Source: Paenibacillus glycinis
GTDB lineage: Bacteria > Bacillota > Bacilli > Paenibacillales > Paenibacillaceae
Length of the DNA: 64,000 bases
Assembly: GCF_009909185.1 (NCBI RefSeq)
Contig: NZ_JAAAMV010000017.1
Location: forward strand, 124,001 to 188,000
Reading direction: 5' to 3'
Each line of letters begins with the position of its first letter. The first letter of the stretch is position 1. A program made the position numbers and the translations under genes. Shown here one piece after another: positions 10,588 to 19,442 of the stretch. The notes under the pieces are model-generated. The model saw only the letters and a program-made list of their open reading frames with translations, was not told where the DNA came from and searched no databases.

Positions 10588-11217
10588 GTGAAAATTACGA
10601 ACGTGGAATTTGTCATCAGCGCCGTAAGGCCGGATCAGTACTCTGACGATGCCTTGCCAGAGTTTGCTCTGGCAGGGCGTTCCAATGTCGGGAAATCCTC
10701 GCTGATCAACCGCATGATCATGCGCAAGGGTTTGGCGCGCACCAGCTCGCAGCCGGGCAAGACGCAGCAGCTGAACTATTATCGCGTGAACGAACGTGTG
10801 TATCTGGTCGATTTTCCAGGGTACGGCTATGCGAAGGTGTCCAAAGTGCAGCGCCAGCAGTTCGGCACGATGATCGAGACCTTCCTCGGCGATCGGGAGC
10901 CGCTCAAGATGGTGCTGCATATCATCGATATCCGGCATGAGCCTTCCAAGGACGACATACTGATGTATGACTGGCTGAAGCATTACGAGATTCCGGTATG
11001 CGTCGTCACGACGAAAGCCGATAAGATTCCGAAGAGCCAGTGGCCCAAGCAGGTCAAAATGATCAAGCAGGCGCTCGGTTTCCACCCCGCCGACCGGCAT
11101 GTGCTGTTCTCTTCGGAGACCGGACTCGGCCGCGACGAGCTATGGGCGGTCATCAACGAGGCCATCGAAGAAAGTAACGAAGAAGCGGCAGAAACCGAAG
11201 AAGTTTCGATCGAATAA
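10588..11217 (+). CDS. ysxC: Ribosome biogenesis GTP-binding protein YsxC/EngB
   Basis: 209 aa essential GTPase of 50S subunit assembly. G1 GRSNVGKSS (about residues 30-38), G2 around TSSQPGKT, G3 DFPGYGYA and G4 TKADK are all visible. It starts with GTG 10588, 18 bp after lonA; this lon-ysxC coupling is conserved in Bacillus. The C-terminus carries an acidic Glu-rich tail. Confidence 0.96.
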   Translation: MKITNVEFVISAVRPDQYSDDALPEFALAGRSNVGKSSLINRMIMRKGLARTSSQPGKTQQLNYYRVNERVYLVDFPGYGYAKVSKVQRQQFGTMIETFLGDREPLKMVLHIIDIRHEPSKDDILMYDWLKHYEIPVCVVTTKADKIPKSQWPKQVKMIKQALGFHPADRHVLFSSETGLGRDELWAVINEAIEESNEEAAETEEVSIE

Positions 11218-11324
11218 CGAGGATAACGCACAAAAGCGCGGACTCATTGTAAAATCTCCTTAATTATTCAGAAATATGCGAGAATATCGCGGCTGGGCGG
11301 CAGGAATAAAAGTCCTTGATCGGG

Positions 11325-11330
11325 TATAAT
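11325..11330 (+). promoter_or_regulatory. Probable -10 element for the 196-aa gene
   Basis: A consensus TATAAT lies 55 bp upstream of the start at 11385. No convincing -35 is visible at 16-18 bp, so only the -10 is reported. Confidence 0.4.
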
Positions 11331-11384
11331 ATACGTAGCAGTGGATTTACAAACGCGTTACTTTATAGAATTGAGGAGATTTTT

Positions 11385-11975
11385 ATGGCTCAGCGGATAG
11401 CCACGGAGTATGTCAATGCTTCTCTGCAATTAACGGCTGAAGAGATGGCGGGATTTGTCCGGTTTTTCGAAGACCAGCACGTCAAGCTGCAAGTGCGGGT
11501 GCTGGATAACGGCAATCACGAGATGGTTCTCGAGGACGACGCAGGACGAGAAGAGGTCCGCTTAACTTTCGAGCGTCAGCAAGATCAGTTTGTTAGTTTG
11601 CTTTCCTGCCGCATCATGCATCCCAAGCTGACGAATGCCATGCGCAAAGCCGTAGCGGCTTTCCGGGGCGACGCAGTCGTCAATCGCATTTATCCGAACT
11701 ATACGATGACGTACCACTACGTGCAAGGCAACGTTCGCAAAATTGTTGAACACAAAAACAATGAAGCGAGAGTGATCTTCGAGTTCAAGGACACGATCGG
11801 TCAGCTGGAAGCGGCTTTCCGGGTCATGGACATCGAGAATGAAATCAAAATCGCACAAGGTGCGATCGATCAGCTGCTTGATTTGCGCAATCAGTGCAGC
11901 GACCGGGAACAAATCGCGATTATCGATCGGCGCTTAGCTACTTATACCAAGCAGCTGTTCATGCTGGAGGCATGA
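11385..11975 (+). CDS. Uncharacterised 196-aa protein
   Basis: I cannot assign a function. The start ATG 11385 follows a GAGGAG site. The protein is soluble and mixed alpha/beta, opens MAQRIATEYVNASLQLTAEE, has a central basic segment with several aromatic residues (YPNYTMTYHYVQGN), and ends in a helical region (about 130-196) that could form a coiled coil (IENEIKIAQGAIDQLLDLRN). There is no signal peptide, membrane segment or recognisable catalytic motif. I have an impression of similar proteins in Paenibacillus carrying a misleading non-ribosomal peptide synthetase label; nothing here resembles an NRPS domain. It forms a single-gene unit with its own -10 element and terminator. Confidence 0.75.
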   Translation: MAQRIATEYVNASLQLTAEEMAGFVRFFEDQHVKLQVRVLDNGNHEMVLEDDAGREEVRLTFERQQDQFVSLLSCRIMHPKLTNAMRKAVAAFRGDAVVNRIYPNYTMTYHYVQGNVRKIVEHKNNEARVIFEFKDTIGQLEAAFRVMDIENEIKIAQGAIDQLLDLRNQCSDREQIAIIDRRLATYTKQLFMLEA

Positions 11976-12000
11976 TCGGGCTCGCTTGAACCATTGTGGA

Positions 12001-12028
12001 AAAGCCGCATGCTTGCGGCTTTTTTTTA
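12001..12028 (+). terminator. Terminator after the 196-aa gene
   Basis: AAAGCCGCA / TGCGGCTTT stem (12001-12009, 12014-12022) running into a stretch of T residues. Confidence 0.9.
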
Positions 12029-12132
12029 TTGTTTCCGCCCGATGGGACGAACACAGAATAGCCTGGGGCTACATACGTTTATAATTGGAGTTTCCGTCAT
12101 GTTCTCCGAGCGATTCCGCCTAAAAAAAACTA

Positions 12133-12161
12133 TTGCATTTCTCGGCGATAGATGGTATTTT
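12133..12161 (+). promoter_or_regulatory. Sigma-A type promoter for speD and its leader
   Basis: TTGCAT (12133-12138), 17-bp spacer, TATTTT (12156-12161). It implies a transcript starting near 12168 and a leader of about 140 nt before the speD start codon. Confidence 0.55.
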
Positions 12162-12167
12162 TATTTT

Positions 12168-12308
12168 CGTTGCAATGAATATTAGGAACCAGGATTCACT
12201 CAGGACATGGTAATGTTGCGAGAGGAAAGTCCCTCGGGCAGTGAATGACGTAGGTCCTAGCGGATGAAATTACTAAACATTTTATTCCTAGGAAGGGGGA
12301 ACCGAAAG
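12168..12308 (+). promoter_or_regulatory. Structured speD leader, candidate riboswitch or autoregulatory RNA
   Basis: The leader can form three nested helices: P1 TAGGAACC (12183-12190) with GGTCCTA (12253-12259, one bulged A), P2 ATTCACT (12194-12200) with AGTGAAT (12240-12246), and P3 GGAC (12203-12206) with GTCC (12229-12232). P3 closes a purine-rich loop containing GAGAGGAAA. The 3' strand of P1 overlaps TCCTAG (12255-12260), which can instead pair with CTAGGA (12288-12293); that second pairing covers the start of the speD Shine-Dalgarno GGAAGGGGG (12291-12299). The two states are mutually exclusive, the usual logic of translational control. Ligand and direction of control are unknown. 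Confidence 0.5.
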
Positions 12309-12707
12309 ATGGAATACTCGACTTTCGGAAGACACGTTGCTGTTGATACTTGGGGTGTGGATTTTGACCTGCTCAACAACGCGGAATTTTTACAAGCCCA
12401 AATGGTAGAGGCGGCTGAAGCATGCGGCGCTACCGTACTCTCAGTGCAAGCCAAACAATTTGAACCACAAGGCGCGACCGTGCTCGTATTGCTGTCGGAA
12501 AGTCATCTTTCCATTCACACGTATCCTGAGAGAGGTTTTGCTGCTCTTGATTGTTATACCTGTGGCGAAACCGTGGATCCGCAGCTGGCGATCGACTACA
12601 TGATGTCGGTATTGAAACCGAAAATGACACATGCTAAGAAGCTTGTTCGCGGCATGGGAGAACTGCAAGTCGTTGAACCGGATATGAAGCAAGCCGAGCT
12701 TGTGTAA
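12309..12707 (+). CDS. speD: S-adenosylmethionine decarboxylase proenzyme (prokaryotic type)
   Basis: 132 aa. It decarboxylates SAM to supply aminopropyl groups for spermidine synthesis. The proenzyme cleaves itself before the serine in SESHLSIHTYPE (about residue 64) to create the pyruvoyl cofactor; the catalytic His and the Cys of CYTCG are present. ATG 12309 is chosen for the GGAAGGGGG site and the family length of about 125-130 aa. An in-frame ATG at 12264 would add 15 residues (MKLLNILFLGRGNRK) that are not family-like and lie inside the structured leader. Monocistronic. Confidence 0.96.
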   Translation: MEYSTFGRHVAVDTWGVDFDLLNNAEFLQAQMVEAAEACGATVLSVQAKQFEPQGATVLVLLSESHLSIHTYPERGFAALDCYTCGETVDPQLAIDYMMSVLKPKMTHAKKLVRGMGELQVVEPDMKQAELV

Positions 12708-12731
12708 CATTTTTTAATAAGAGAATTGGAA

Positions 12732-12758
12732 GGCCGCGAAGCGATTCGCGGTCTTTTT
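12732..12758 (+). terminator. Terminator after speD
   Basis: GGCCGCGAA / TTCGCGGTC stem (12732-12740, 12745-12753, one G-T pair) followed by TTTTT. Confidence 0.85.
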
Positions 12759-12837
12759 GTATGCCTGAAAATCGCCTGAAAACGCGTGACGGGATTTCAA
12801 ACAATTTTCATAATTGCAGGGGTATGGCTTGTCGAAC

Positions 12838-12848
12838 TGTGCTATACT
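12838..12848 (+). promoter_or_regulatory. Extended -10 promoter for the hem operon
   Basis: TGTGCTATACT contains the extended -10 form TG-n-TATACT (TATACT at 12843-12848), 41 bp before hemA. No good -35 is visible, which is common for extended -10 promoters. Confidence 0.55.
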
Positions 12849-12889
12849 AAGTGATGAAAATGATCAAGAAGAAGGGCAGGTGAACGCAC

Positions 12890-14275
12890 ATGCACATTAT
12901 AGTTGTCGGACTGAATTATCGGACAGCTCCTGTCGAGGTCAGAGAACGGTTTACGTTCGCGGACCGCGATATGCCTGAGGCTTTGAAGCAGTTGAAGCAA
13001 ACGAAAAGCATCATGGAATGTGTCATCGTCGCGACCTGTAACCGCACGGAACTATATGCAGTCGTCGATCGTCCGCATTTGTGCGGTCATTACATTCGCA
13101 GCTTCATGGAGAAATGGTTCGGAACGCCGAGGGAGCAGTTTACCTCGGATCTATATATGTACGAGGACGAGCGCGCGATCGAGCATCTGTTCCGCGTCAC
13201 TTGCGGATTGGATTCCATGGTGATCGGCGAGACGCAAATTCTTGGACAGGTGAAGGATGCGTTCTTGTTGGCGCAAGAAGAGAAGACGACCGGTACCCTC
13301 TTCAATTCCATCTTCAAGCAAGCGGTGACGCTCGCGAAGAAAGCCCACTCCGATACGGCGGTCGGCGAAGCGGCGGTATCGGTCAGCTATGCGGCCGTCG
13401 AGCTCGGCAAGCGGATTTTCGGCCAATTCGGCGGCAAGACGGTCATGATCGTCGGCGCGGGCAAGATGAGCGAGCTGACGGCGAAGCATCTATATTCCAG
13501 CGGGGTCGAGCGCGTGTATGTCGTGAATCGCACTTATGACAGGGCGGTACAGCTCGCGGATAAATTCAACGGCACGCCGCTCAACATGTCGGACGCGATC
13601 GCGCGTCTGCACGAGACGGATATCGTGATCAGCTCGACGGGATCGGAGGGCTTCGTACTCGTGCGCGAACAAGTCGAAGCGGCCATGCGCAAACGGAAGT
13701 CCCGTCCGCTCTTCATGATCGATATCGCGGTGCCGCGAGATCTCGATCCGGCGATCGCTTCGGTGCAAAACGTATTTTTGTACGATATCGACGATCTCGA
13801 GGGGATCGTCGAAAGCAACATGGAACAGCGCCGCCAGGAAGCGGCGAAGATCGAAACCTTCATCGTCGCGGAGCTGGAAGCTTTCCGCCAATGGTACAAG
13901 ACGCTCGGCGTGGCGCCGCTCATTCAAGCCCTGCAAACGAAAGGGGCCGACATCCATGCGGAAACGATGGGGAGCCTGTCCAAAAAGCTGCCGGATTTAA
14001 GCGACCGCGAGCTCAAGATCATTCATAAGCTCACGAAAAGCATCGTCAATCAGATGATGCACGATCCGATCTTGCGGATCAAGGAAATGGCCGGAGAGAA
14101 GCACGCCGACCAAGCGATGGACATGTTCGTCAAGCTGTTCGCGCTGGAGGACGAAGTCGAGCGGGCGGAGAAGAAGGCGGAAACCGCGAAACCGCTCCAG
14201 CGGCCGGAAGCGGCTTCGCCGGCAGAAGTCATGCCTAAGCTTGGCAAAGGCGCGGCACGGGCGATATTGACCTAA
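12890..14275 (+). CDS. hemA: Glutamyl-tRNA reductase
   Basis: 461 aa NADPH-dependent enzyme that reduces Glu-tRNA to glutamate-1-semialdehyde, the committed step of C5 tetrapyrrole synthesis. The nucleophile Cys50 is in IVATCNRTE; the NADP-binding Rossmann fold has MIVGAGKMSE; SYAAVELGK and the helical dimerisation domain follow. It is first in an operon of hemA, hemX, sirohaem synthase, hemC, cobA-hemD, hemB and hemL. A GGGCAGGTG site supports the start. The C-terminal 40 residues are a charged, Ala/Pro-rich extension of low conservation. Confidence 0.98.
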   Translation: MHIIVVGLNYRTAPVEVRERFTFADRDMPEALKQLKQTKSIMECVIVATCNRTELYAVVDRPHLCGHYIRSFMEKWFGTPREQFTSDLYMYEDERAIEHLFRVTCGLDSMVIGETQILGQVKDAFLLAQEEKTTGTLFNSIFKQAVTLAKKAHSDTAVGEAAVSVSYAAVELGKRIFGQFGGKTVMIVGAGKMSELTAKHLYSSGVERVYVVNRTYDRAVQLADKFNGTPLNMSDAIARLHETDIVISSTGSEGFVLVREQVEAAMRKRKSRPLFMIDIAVPRDLDPAIASVQNVFLYDIDDLEGIVESNMEQRRQEAAKIETFIVAELEAFRQWYKTLGVAPLIQALQTKGADIHAETMGSLSKKLPDLSDRELKIIHKLTKSIVNQMMHDPILRIKEMAGEKHADQAMDMFVKLFALEDEVERAEKKAETAKPLQRPEAASPAEVMPKLGKGAARAILT

Positions 14276-14302
14276 TTCGGCCAACGGTTTGCGGAGGCGC
14301 TT

Positions 14303-15121
14303 ATGGTTACTCATAATTGGTTTTATGATGGAATACTGTATGTCTATGCCCTGAGCCTCCTGTTTTACTTCTCGGATTTCGTCGATCGAAACCGGCAAGC
14401 GAAACAAGCGGGGACAGGGCTGCTTATTTTCGTCTGGGTGCTGCAGACGGGCTTTCTCGTTCATCGGATCATCTCCCATTTGGACATGACGCTCATGACG
14501 TTGTTCGAATATTTGCTCGTCTTTTCATGGCTGCTTGTCACGGTGTCGCTCGCGATGAGCCGTTTCTTTCGAATGGAATTTATTGTGTTTTTCGTGAATG
14601 TAATCGGATTCGCGGTACTAACGGTCAATTTGTTCCGGATCGGGTCGGGCACGTCGCTCGCGCGCTGGGAGCTTGCCCACGACATGCTGATCGTGCACAT
14701 CATCCTTATGATTTTGGCCTACACGGCTTTCACGTTCAGCGCGATTTTCTCGGGGATGTACCTGTTCTTGTTCGCGCGCTTGAAAGGCAAGCAGTGGACC
14801 AAACGCATGCAGCGGCTGCCGAGCTTGGACGTCGCGGACCGCTTTATGTTTCGCGTCTCGCTCGTAGGGACGCCGCTCTTGATGCTGTCGCTGGCTGTCG
14901 CGGTCACGTCGATCCTGATCGAAGGACGGTACGGCTTGCTGCTGGATTGGAAAGTGCTGACTTCGTTCATCGCGCTCGGCCTGTATATCTGGAATGTCAT
15001 GAAGCATCAGTGGTTTGACGGCGCGGGCTTGAAGTTCGCGCGGTTTAATCTCGTCAGTTACGCCGTGCTGCTCTTGAACGTACTCGCCAATCAGGCTTCC
15101 ACCTTTCACGGCTGGTCGTAA
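14303..15121 (+). CDS. hemX: HemX, polytopic membrane protein of the CcsA/cytochrome c assembly type
   Basis: 272 aa with about eight hydrophobic segments spread over the whole length (for example LYVYALSLLFYFSDF and IVHIILMILAYTAFTF), so an integral membrane protein. It belongs to the CcsA/HemX superfamily. In B. subtilis HemX negatively affects the level of HemA, and the position between hemA and the next hem gene is the same here. Start ATG 14303, 27 bp after hemA. Confidence 0.9.
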   Translation: MVTHNWFYDGILYVYALSLLFYFSDFVDRNRQAKQAGTGLLIFVWVLQTGFLVHRIISHLDMTLMTLFEYLLVFSWLLVTVSLAMSRFFRMEFIVFFVNVIGFAVLTVNLFRIGSGTSLARWELAHDMLIVHIILMILAYTAFTFSAIFSGMYLFLFARLKGKQWTKRMQRLPSLDVADRFMFRVSLVGTPLLMLSLAVAVTSILIEGRYGLLLDWKVLTSFIALGLYIWNVMKHQWFDGAGLKFARFNLVSYAVLLLNVLANQASTFHGWS

Positions 15122-15156
15122 CGCAGCGCGCAAGCATTCGCGGGGGAGGAACGGCG

Positions 15157-15834
15157 ATGTCGGCGTATTATCCGATGATGGTGAATCTGTCCGGCAAACG
15201 ATGCGTCGTCGTCGGAGGCGGTCCGGTCGCGGAACGCAAAACGCTCGGACTGCTGGACGGCGGCGCCGGCGCGTTGATCGTCGTGGCTCCACGGGCGACG
15301 GCCCAGCTCGAGAAACTGGCCGCCGCCGGGTCTATCGCGTTACGGCGCAGGGAATACAGAGATAGTGACGCGGAGGGTGCTTTTCTCCTGATCGCGGCTT
15401 CGGACGACCGCGCGTTGAATGCTCGGCTGGCGGAATACGCGGAAAGCCGCGGGATATTGGTCAACACGGCCGATCTTGGCGACCGGGGAAGCTTTATTAC
15501 GCCTTCCGTCGTGCGGCGTGGAGAGCTCGTCATCGCTTTGACGACGGGGGGAGCGAGTCCCGCATTGACGGCTTTGTTGAAGCGGAAGCTTGACGGGGAG
15601 TACGGGCCGGCTTACGAACGATTCGTCGACCGGCTCCATGCGCTGCGCAAGCGGGTGCTGGCGAAGGTGGGAGACCCGGGTCTCCGCGCCTCCGTATTGC
15701 GGCTTGCGGCCGAAGAATTGCCGAATCGGGAGACATGGGATGATTTTGGAAATGCCGGGAAACAGGTTCCGGACGAGCTCGAAATACAACATTGGATGAT
15801 CAGGCTGCTGGAAGCGGCCGAGAGGGGACGTTGA
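15157..15834 (+). CDS. Precorrin-2 dehydrogenase / sirohydrochlorin ferrochelatase (CysG N-terminal or Met8 type)
   Basis: 225 aa. An NAD-binding fold at the N-terminus (RCVVVGGGPVAERK) and the downstream NTADLGDRGSFITPS motif identify the precorrin-2 oxidase family that turns precorrin-2 into sirohydrochlorin and, in bifunctional members, inserts iron to give sirohaem. Its neighbours supply exactly the preceding steps: hemC and a cobA-hemD fusion. Whether it also chelates iron cannot be read from the motifs. It is 36 bp after hemX and 3 bp before hemC, so part of the operon. Confidence 0.9.
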   Translation: MSAYYPMMVNLSGKRCVVVGGGPVAERKTLGLLDGGAGALIVVAPRATAQLEKLAAAGSIALRRREYRDSDAEGAFLLIAASDDRALNARLAEYAESRGILVNTADLGDRGSFITPSVVRRGELVIALTTGGASPALTALLKRKLDGEYGPAYERFVDRLHALRKRVLAKVGDPGLRASVLRLAAEELPNRETWDDFGNAGKQVPDELEIQHWMIRLLEAAERGR

Positions 15835-15837
15835 AGC

Positions 15838-16797
15838 ATGTCATATATCGTGGATGGACGTAGAGTGATCGTCGTCGGAACGAGACAGAGCGCGCTGGCG
15901 GTGACGCAGACCGGACAAGTCATCGACCAATTGAAGGCGCTGAGCGCCGAGCATGGCTTGCCGTATGAATTCGAAGTCCGCAAAATCGTGACGAAGGGCG
16001 ACCGAATCCTTGATGTGACATTGTCCAAAGTAGGCGGCAAAGGGCTATTCGTCAAAGAAATCGAGCAGGCGCTGTTCGACGGCGAAATCGATCTTGCGGT
16101 TCACAGCATGAAGGATATGCCGTACGAGCTGCCGGATGGCCTGATCAACGGCGCGGTGCCGAAGCGCGTGGATCCGCGCGACTGCTTGATCTCTGCGAGC
16201 GGCGTTTCTTTCGAGGACTTGCCGCAGGGAGCGAAGGTCGGCACGAGCAGTCTTCGCCGTTCCAGTCAGCTTATGCATGCGCGGCCCGATCTGCGGATCG
16301 AGTCGGTTCGGGGCAACATCGATTCCCGCATCAAGAAGCTGGATAGCGAAGGTTTTGATGCCATCGTCTTGGCGACTGCCGGATTGCAGCGGATGGGCTG
16401 GGAATCGAAAATATCGTCTTTCTTGTCCGAGGAGCTTTGCGTGCCGGCCGTCGGCCAAGGCGCGCTCGGCATCGAATGCCGCGAGAACGATAGCGATGTC
16501 CGTCATTTATTGTCGCTTCTGAACGACGAGACGACGGCGCTCGCGGTCGCCGCGGAACGCAGCTTTCTTGGCGCCTTGAACGGCGGCTGCCAAATTCCGA
16601 TCGGCGCCCATGCCCGCATCCTGGAGGGCGAAGGAGCGGGGCAGCTCGAGCTTACGGGAATCGTCGGATCGCCGGACGGCGCCGTGCTGCTGAAGGAATC
16701 GGCTCGGGGACAGGACGCGGAAGCGCTTGGACTCGAAGTCGCGGAATTGCTGAAGCGCAAAGGAGCGGACCGCATCTTGGCGGACGTGAGAGGATGA
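15838..16797 (+). CDS. hemC: Porphobilinogen deaminase (hydroxymethylbilane synthase)
   Basis: 319 aa. It polymerises four porphobilinogens to hydroxymethylbilane. Motifs: [11 protein letters not shown] at the N-terminus, the substrate-binding HSMKDMP, and the dipyrromethane cofactor cysteine in [12 protein letters not shown] near residue 250. A GAGAGGGGACG site precedes ATG 15838. The stop codon overlaps the start of the next gene by 4 bp, indicating translational coupling. Confidence 0.98.
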   Translation: MSYIVDGRRVIVVGTRQSALAVTQTGQVIDQLKALSAEHGLPYEFEVRKIVTKGDRILDVTLSKVGGKGLFVKEIEQALFDGEIDLAVHSMKDMPYELPDGLINGAVPKRVDPRDCLISASGVSFEDLPQGAKVGTSSLRRSSQLMHARPDLRIESVRGNIDSRIKKLDSEGFDAIVLATAGLQRMGWESKISSFLSEELCVPAVGQGALGIECRENDSDVRHLLSLLNDETTALAVAAERSFLGALNGGCQIPIGAHARILEGEGAGQLELTGIVGSPDGAVLLKESARGQDAEALGLEVAELLKRKGADRILADVRG

Positions 16798-18365
16798 TCG
16801 ATTTGCTGACGGGGAAAAGCAAAGGGAAAGTCTATCTGGTCGGCGCGGGCCCGGGCGATCCGAAGCTGATTACGATTCGCGGCATGGAATGCATCCGCGC
16901 CTGCGACGTCATTGTCTACGACAGGTTGGCCAGCCCGAGGCTGCTTCGCTATTTGAAGCCGGACGCGGAGAAGATTTACGTGGGCAAGCTGCCCGACCGC
17001 CATACGATGAAGCAGGAGGACATCAACCAATTGCTCGTCGATTTGGCGATTCAAGGAAAAATCGTGACCCGTCTCAAAGGCGGCGATCCCACGATCTTCG
17101 GACGCGTGGGCGAGGAAGCGGAGCTGCTTCGGCAGCACGAGATCGAATTCGATATCGTGCCGGGGATCACGTCCGCGATCGCCGTGCCGGCGTATGCGGG
17201 CATTCCCGTTACCCATCGGGACTTGGCATCATCTCTATCGATCATTACCGGCCATGAGAGCCCGGACAAGCTCGATCATTCCATCCATTGGGATAAAGTA
17301 ACGCTGGCTACCGGCACGCTCGTATTTCTGATGGGCGTCGCCAAAATCGGCTATATCGCCGAACAGCTCATCAAGAACGGCAAGCCGGCCACTACGCCCG
17401 TCGCGCTTGTTCGCTGGGGGACCCGCGTCGAACAGCGAACCGTGACGGGAACGCTCGAAACGATCGAAGCGATCGTGAATGCGGCGAATTTCAAACCGCC
17501 GGCGGTCATCGTCGTCGGCGATGTCGTGCTCCAGCGCGAGAAGCTGAACTGGTACGAACGGAAGCCGCTATTCGGCACGCGCGTGCTCGTGACCAGAGCC
17601 AGATCGCAAAGCAGCGATCTGTGCGACCGGATCGAAGAGCTCGGCGGGGAAGCTTGCGAATTCCCGGTCATCGCAACGAGACCGATCTCCGAGCCGACCG
17701 CGATCGCTCAGGCGGATGCCGCGCTTGCGGATGCGGACGGGTACGATTGGATCATGTTCACGAGCGTGAACGGCGTGGATTATTTCTTCGACCGGCTCAA
17801 GAAGCTGCGCGTCGACATCCGCCAATTCCACCGCGCCCGCATCGCCGCGGTCGGCCCAAGGACGGCGGAGGCGCTGGAGCAGCGCGGCGTCATCGTGGAC
17901 GCGCTTCCGGTGAAGTTTCAGGCGGACGATCTGTTGGTCGGCTTGACCGACCGCCTGGAGCCCGGCATGCGCGTGCTGCTGCCAAGGGGGGATCTGGCAC
18001 GGGACGTGCTGCCGCGCGAGCTGAAGGCCCGAGGCTTGTTGCCCGTCGAGATCGACGTTTATGAAACGGTCATCGCCCAGGATCAGGACGAAGCGGTGCT
18101 GGAGCAGCTGCGGGAGGGCAGCGTGCATGTCATCACGTTCGCCAGCTCTTCCACGGTTACGAATCTGCTGGAGGTGCTTCGGCGCATGGGCGTCGAGCAG
18201 CCGCTCGAGCTGCTGCGGAACGTCGACATCGCCTGCATCGGGCCGGTAACGGCCCAAACGGCGGCCGAAGCCGGCCTGACCGTCACGATACAACCCGAAC
18301 ATGCGACGATCGACGGACTCATCGCGGCCATCGCGGAGTCCCGGATCGCGCATGCTACCGAATAA
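16794..18365 (+). CDS. Fused uroporphyrinogen-III C-methyltransferase and uroporphyrinogen-III synthase
   Basis: 523 aa two-domain fusion. The N-terminal half (about 10-250) is a SUMT/CobA methyltransferase with [15 protein letters not shown], the VKGGDP-like [12 protein letters not shown], and VPGITSAIA motifs; it converts uroporphyrinogen III to precorrin-2. The C-terminal half (about 262-515) is HemD, starting at [11 protein letters not shown] and with [22 protein letters not shown] and ITFASSSTV. One polypeptide therefore makes uroporphyrinogen III and diverts part of it toward sirohaem, consistent with the sirohaem synthase two genes upstream. ATGA overlap with hemC. Confidence 0.96.
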   Translation: MIDLLTGKSKGKVYLVGAGPGDPKLITIRGMECIRACDVIVYDRLASPRLLRYLKPDAEKIYVGKLPDRHTMKQEDINQLLVDLAIQGKIVTRLKGGDPTIFGRVGEEAELLRQHEIEFDIVPGITSAIAVPAYAGIPVTHRDLASSLSIITGHESPDKLDHSIHWDKVTLATGTLVFLMGVAKIGYIAEQLIKNGKPATTPVALVRWGTRVEQRTVTGTLETIEAIVNAANFKPPAVIVVGDVVLQREKLNWYERKPLFGTRVLVTRARSQSSDLCDRIEELGGEACEFPVIATRPISEPTAIAQADAALADADGYDWIMFTSVNGVDYFFDRLKKLRVDIRQFHRARIAAVGPRTAEALEQRGVIVDALPVKFQADDLLVGLTDRLEPGMRVLLPRGDLARDVLPRELKARGLLPVEIDVYETVIAQDQDEAVLEQLREGSVHVITFASSSTVTNLLEVLRRMGVEQPLELLRNVDIACIGPVTAQTAAEAGLTVTIQPEHATIDGLIAAIAESRIAHATE

Positions 18366-18383
18366 ATAGGAGGCGTTTGAATC

Positions 18384-19379
18384 ATGGCATTTCCACTTAC
18401 GAGGCACCGCAGGCTGCGCAGAACCGCGGCTATGCGCAGCATGGTCCGCGAAACGCGCTTGAGCGTGGACGATTTTATTTATCCGTTGTTCGTCACGCAC
18501 GGCACGAACGTGAAAGAAGAAATTTCGTCGATGCCGGGCGTCTACCACCTGTCGCTTGACTTGTTGCGCGCTGAAATCGAGGCGGTCGTCGCGTCCGGCG
18601 TGAAAGCCGTGCTGCTGTTCGGCGTGCCCGATTCCAAGGATGCGGTCGGCACGTCGGCGTTCGAAGAGAACGGCATCGTGCAGCAGGCAACGCGCGCGGT
18701 CAAGGAATGGGCGCCCGATCTGCTCGTTATCGCGGATACATGCCTGTGCGCTTATACCGACCACGGACACTGCGGCATGATTCATCACGATCGCCGTACC
18801 GGCCATGCCGAGATCGATAACGATGCCTCGCTCGAAGTGCTGGTGAAAACGGCCGTGTCGCAAGCGCAGGCCGGCGCCGATATTATCGCCCCGTCCAACA
18901 TGATGGACGGCTTCGTCGGCGCGATCCGCGAAGGACTCGACGCGGCGGGCTTCGAGATGGTGCCGATCATGTCCTATTCGGTCAAATACGCCTCGGCCTT
19001 CTACGGCCCGTTCCGCGAAGCCGCGGATTCCACGCCGCAGTTCGGCGACCGCAAGACGTACCAGATGGATCCGGCGAACGCGCGCGAGGCGCTTCGCGAA
19101 GCGGAATCCGACGTGGTCGAAGGCGCGGACATGCTGATGGTGAAGCCGGCTCTCGCCTACATGGATATCATTCGCATGTTGAAAGAGCAATACGATCTTC
19201 CGTTAGTCGCTTATAACGTCAGCGCGGAATATTCCATGGTGAAAGCCGCGGCGGCGAACGGCTGGATCGACGAACGCGCGATCGTGCTGGAGACGCTGAC
19301 GGGCATGAAACGCGCCGGCGCGGATTTGATCATCACGTATCACGCGTTGGATGCAGCACGCTGGCTGAAAGGCGAATAA
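18384..19379 (+). CDS. hemB: Delta-aminolevulinic acid dehydratase (porphobilinogen synthase)
   Basis: 331 aa; condenses two ALA molecules to porphobilinogen. The zinc-binding cysteines are in [14 protein letters not shown], so it is the Zn-dependent type. The Schiff-base region MSYSVKYAS and the active-site lysine in [14 protein letters not shown] are present. It follows the fusion gene by 18 bp with an AGGAGG site at the start. Confidence 0.98.
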   Translation: MAFPLTRHRRLRRTAAMRSMVRETRLSVDDFIYPLFVTHGTNVKEEISSMPGVYHLSLDLLRAEIEAVVASGVKAVLLFGVPDSKDAVGTSAFEENGIVQQATRAVKEWAPDLLVIADTCLCAYTDHGHCGMIHHDRRTGHAEIDNDASLEVLVKTAVSQAQAGADIIAPSNMMDGFVGAIREGLDAAGFEMVPIMSYSVKYASAFYGPFREAADSTPQFGDRKTYQMDPANAREALREAESDVVEGADMLMVKPALAYMDIIRMLKEQYDLPLVAYNVSAEYSMVKAAAANGWIDERAIVLETLTGMKRAGADLIITYHALDAARWLKGE

Positions 19380-19442
19380 TCCGTTCGTCAGCGGGGATAC
19401 CGCTCGGGCAGGCCATAATTTCAAGACAGGCAGGTGTCAACC

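Noticed and set aside
11994-12185. 63-codon open frame downstream of the 196-aa gene
   Set aside because: It starts at the terminator of the preceding gene, has no SD and runs over the speD promoter.
12264-12308. Alternative upstream start of speD adding 15 residues
   Set aside because: The extension is not family-like, lacks a good SD, and falls within the leader structure; ATG 12309 has a strong SD.
12183-12308. RNase P RNA gene suggested by GAGGAAAGTCC
   Set aside because: Only about 120 nt are available and the other conserved RNase P regions are missing.
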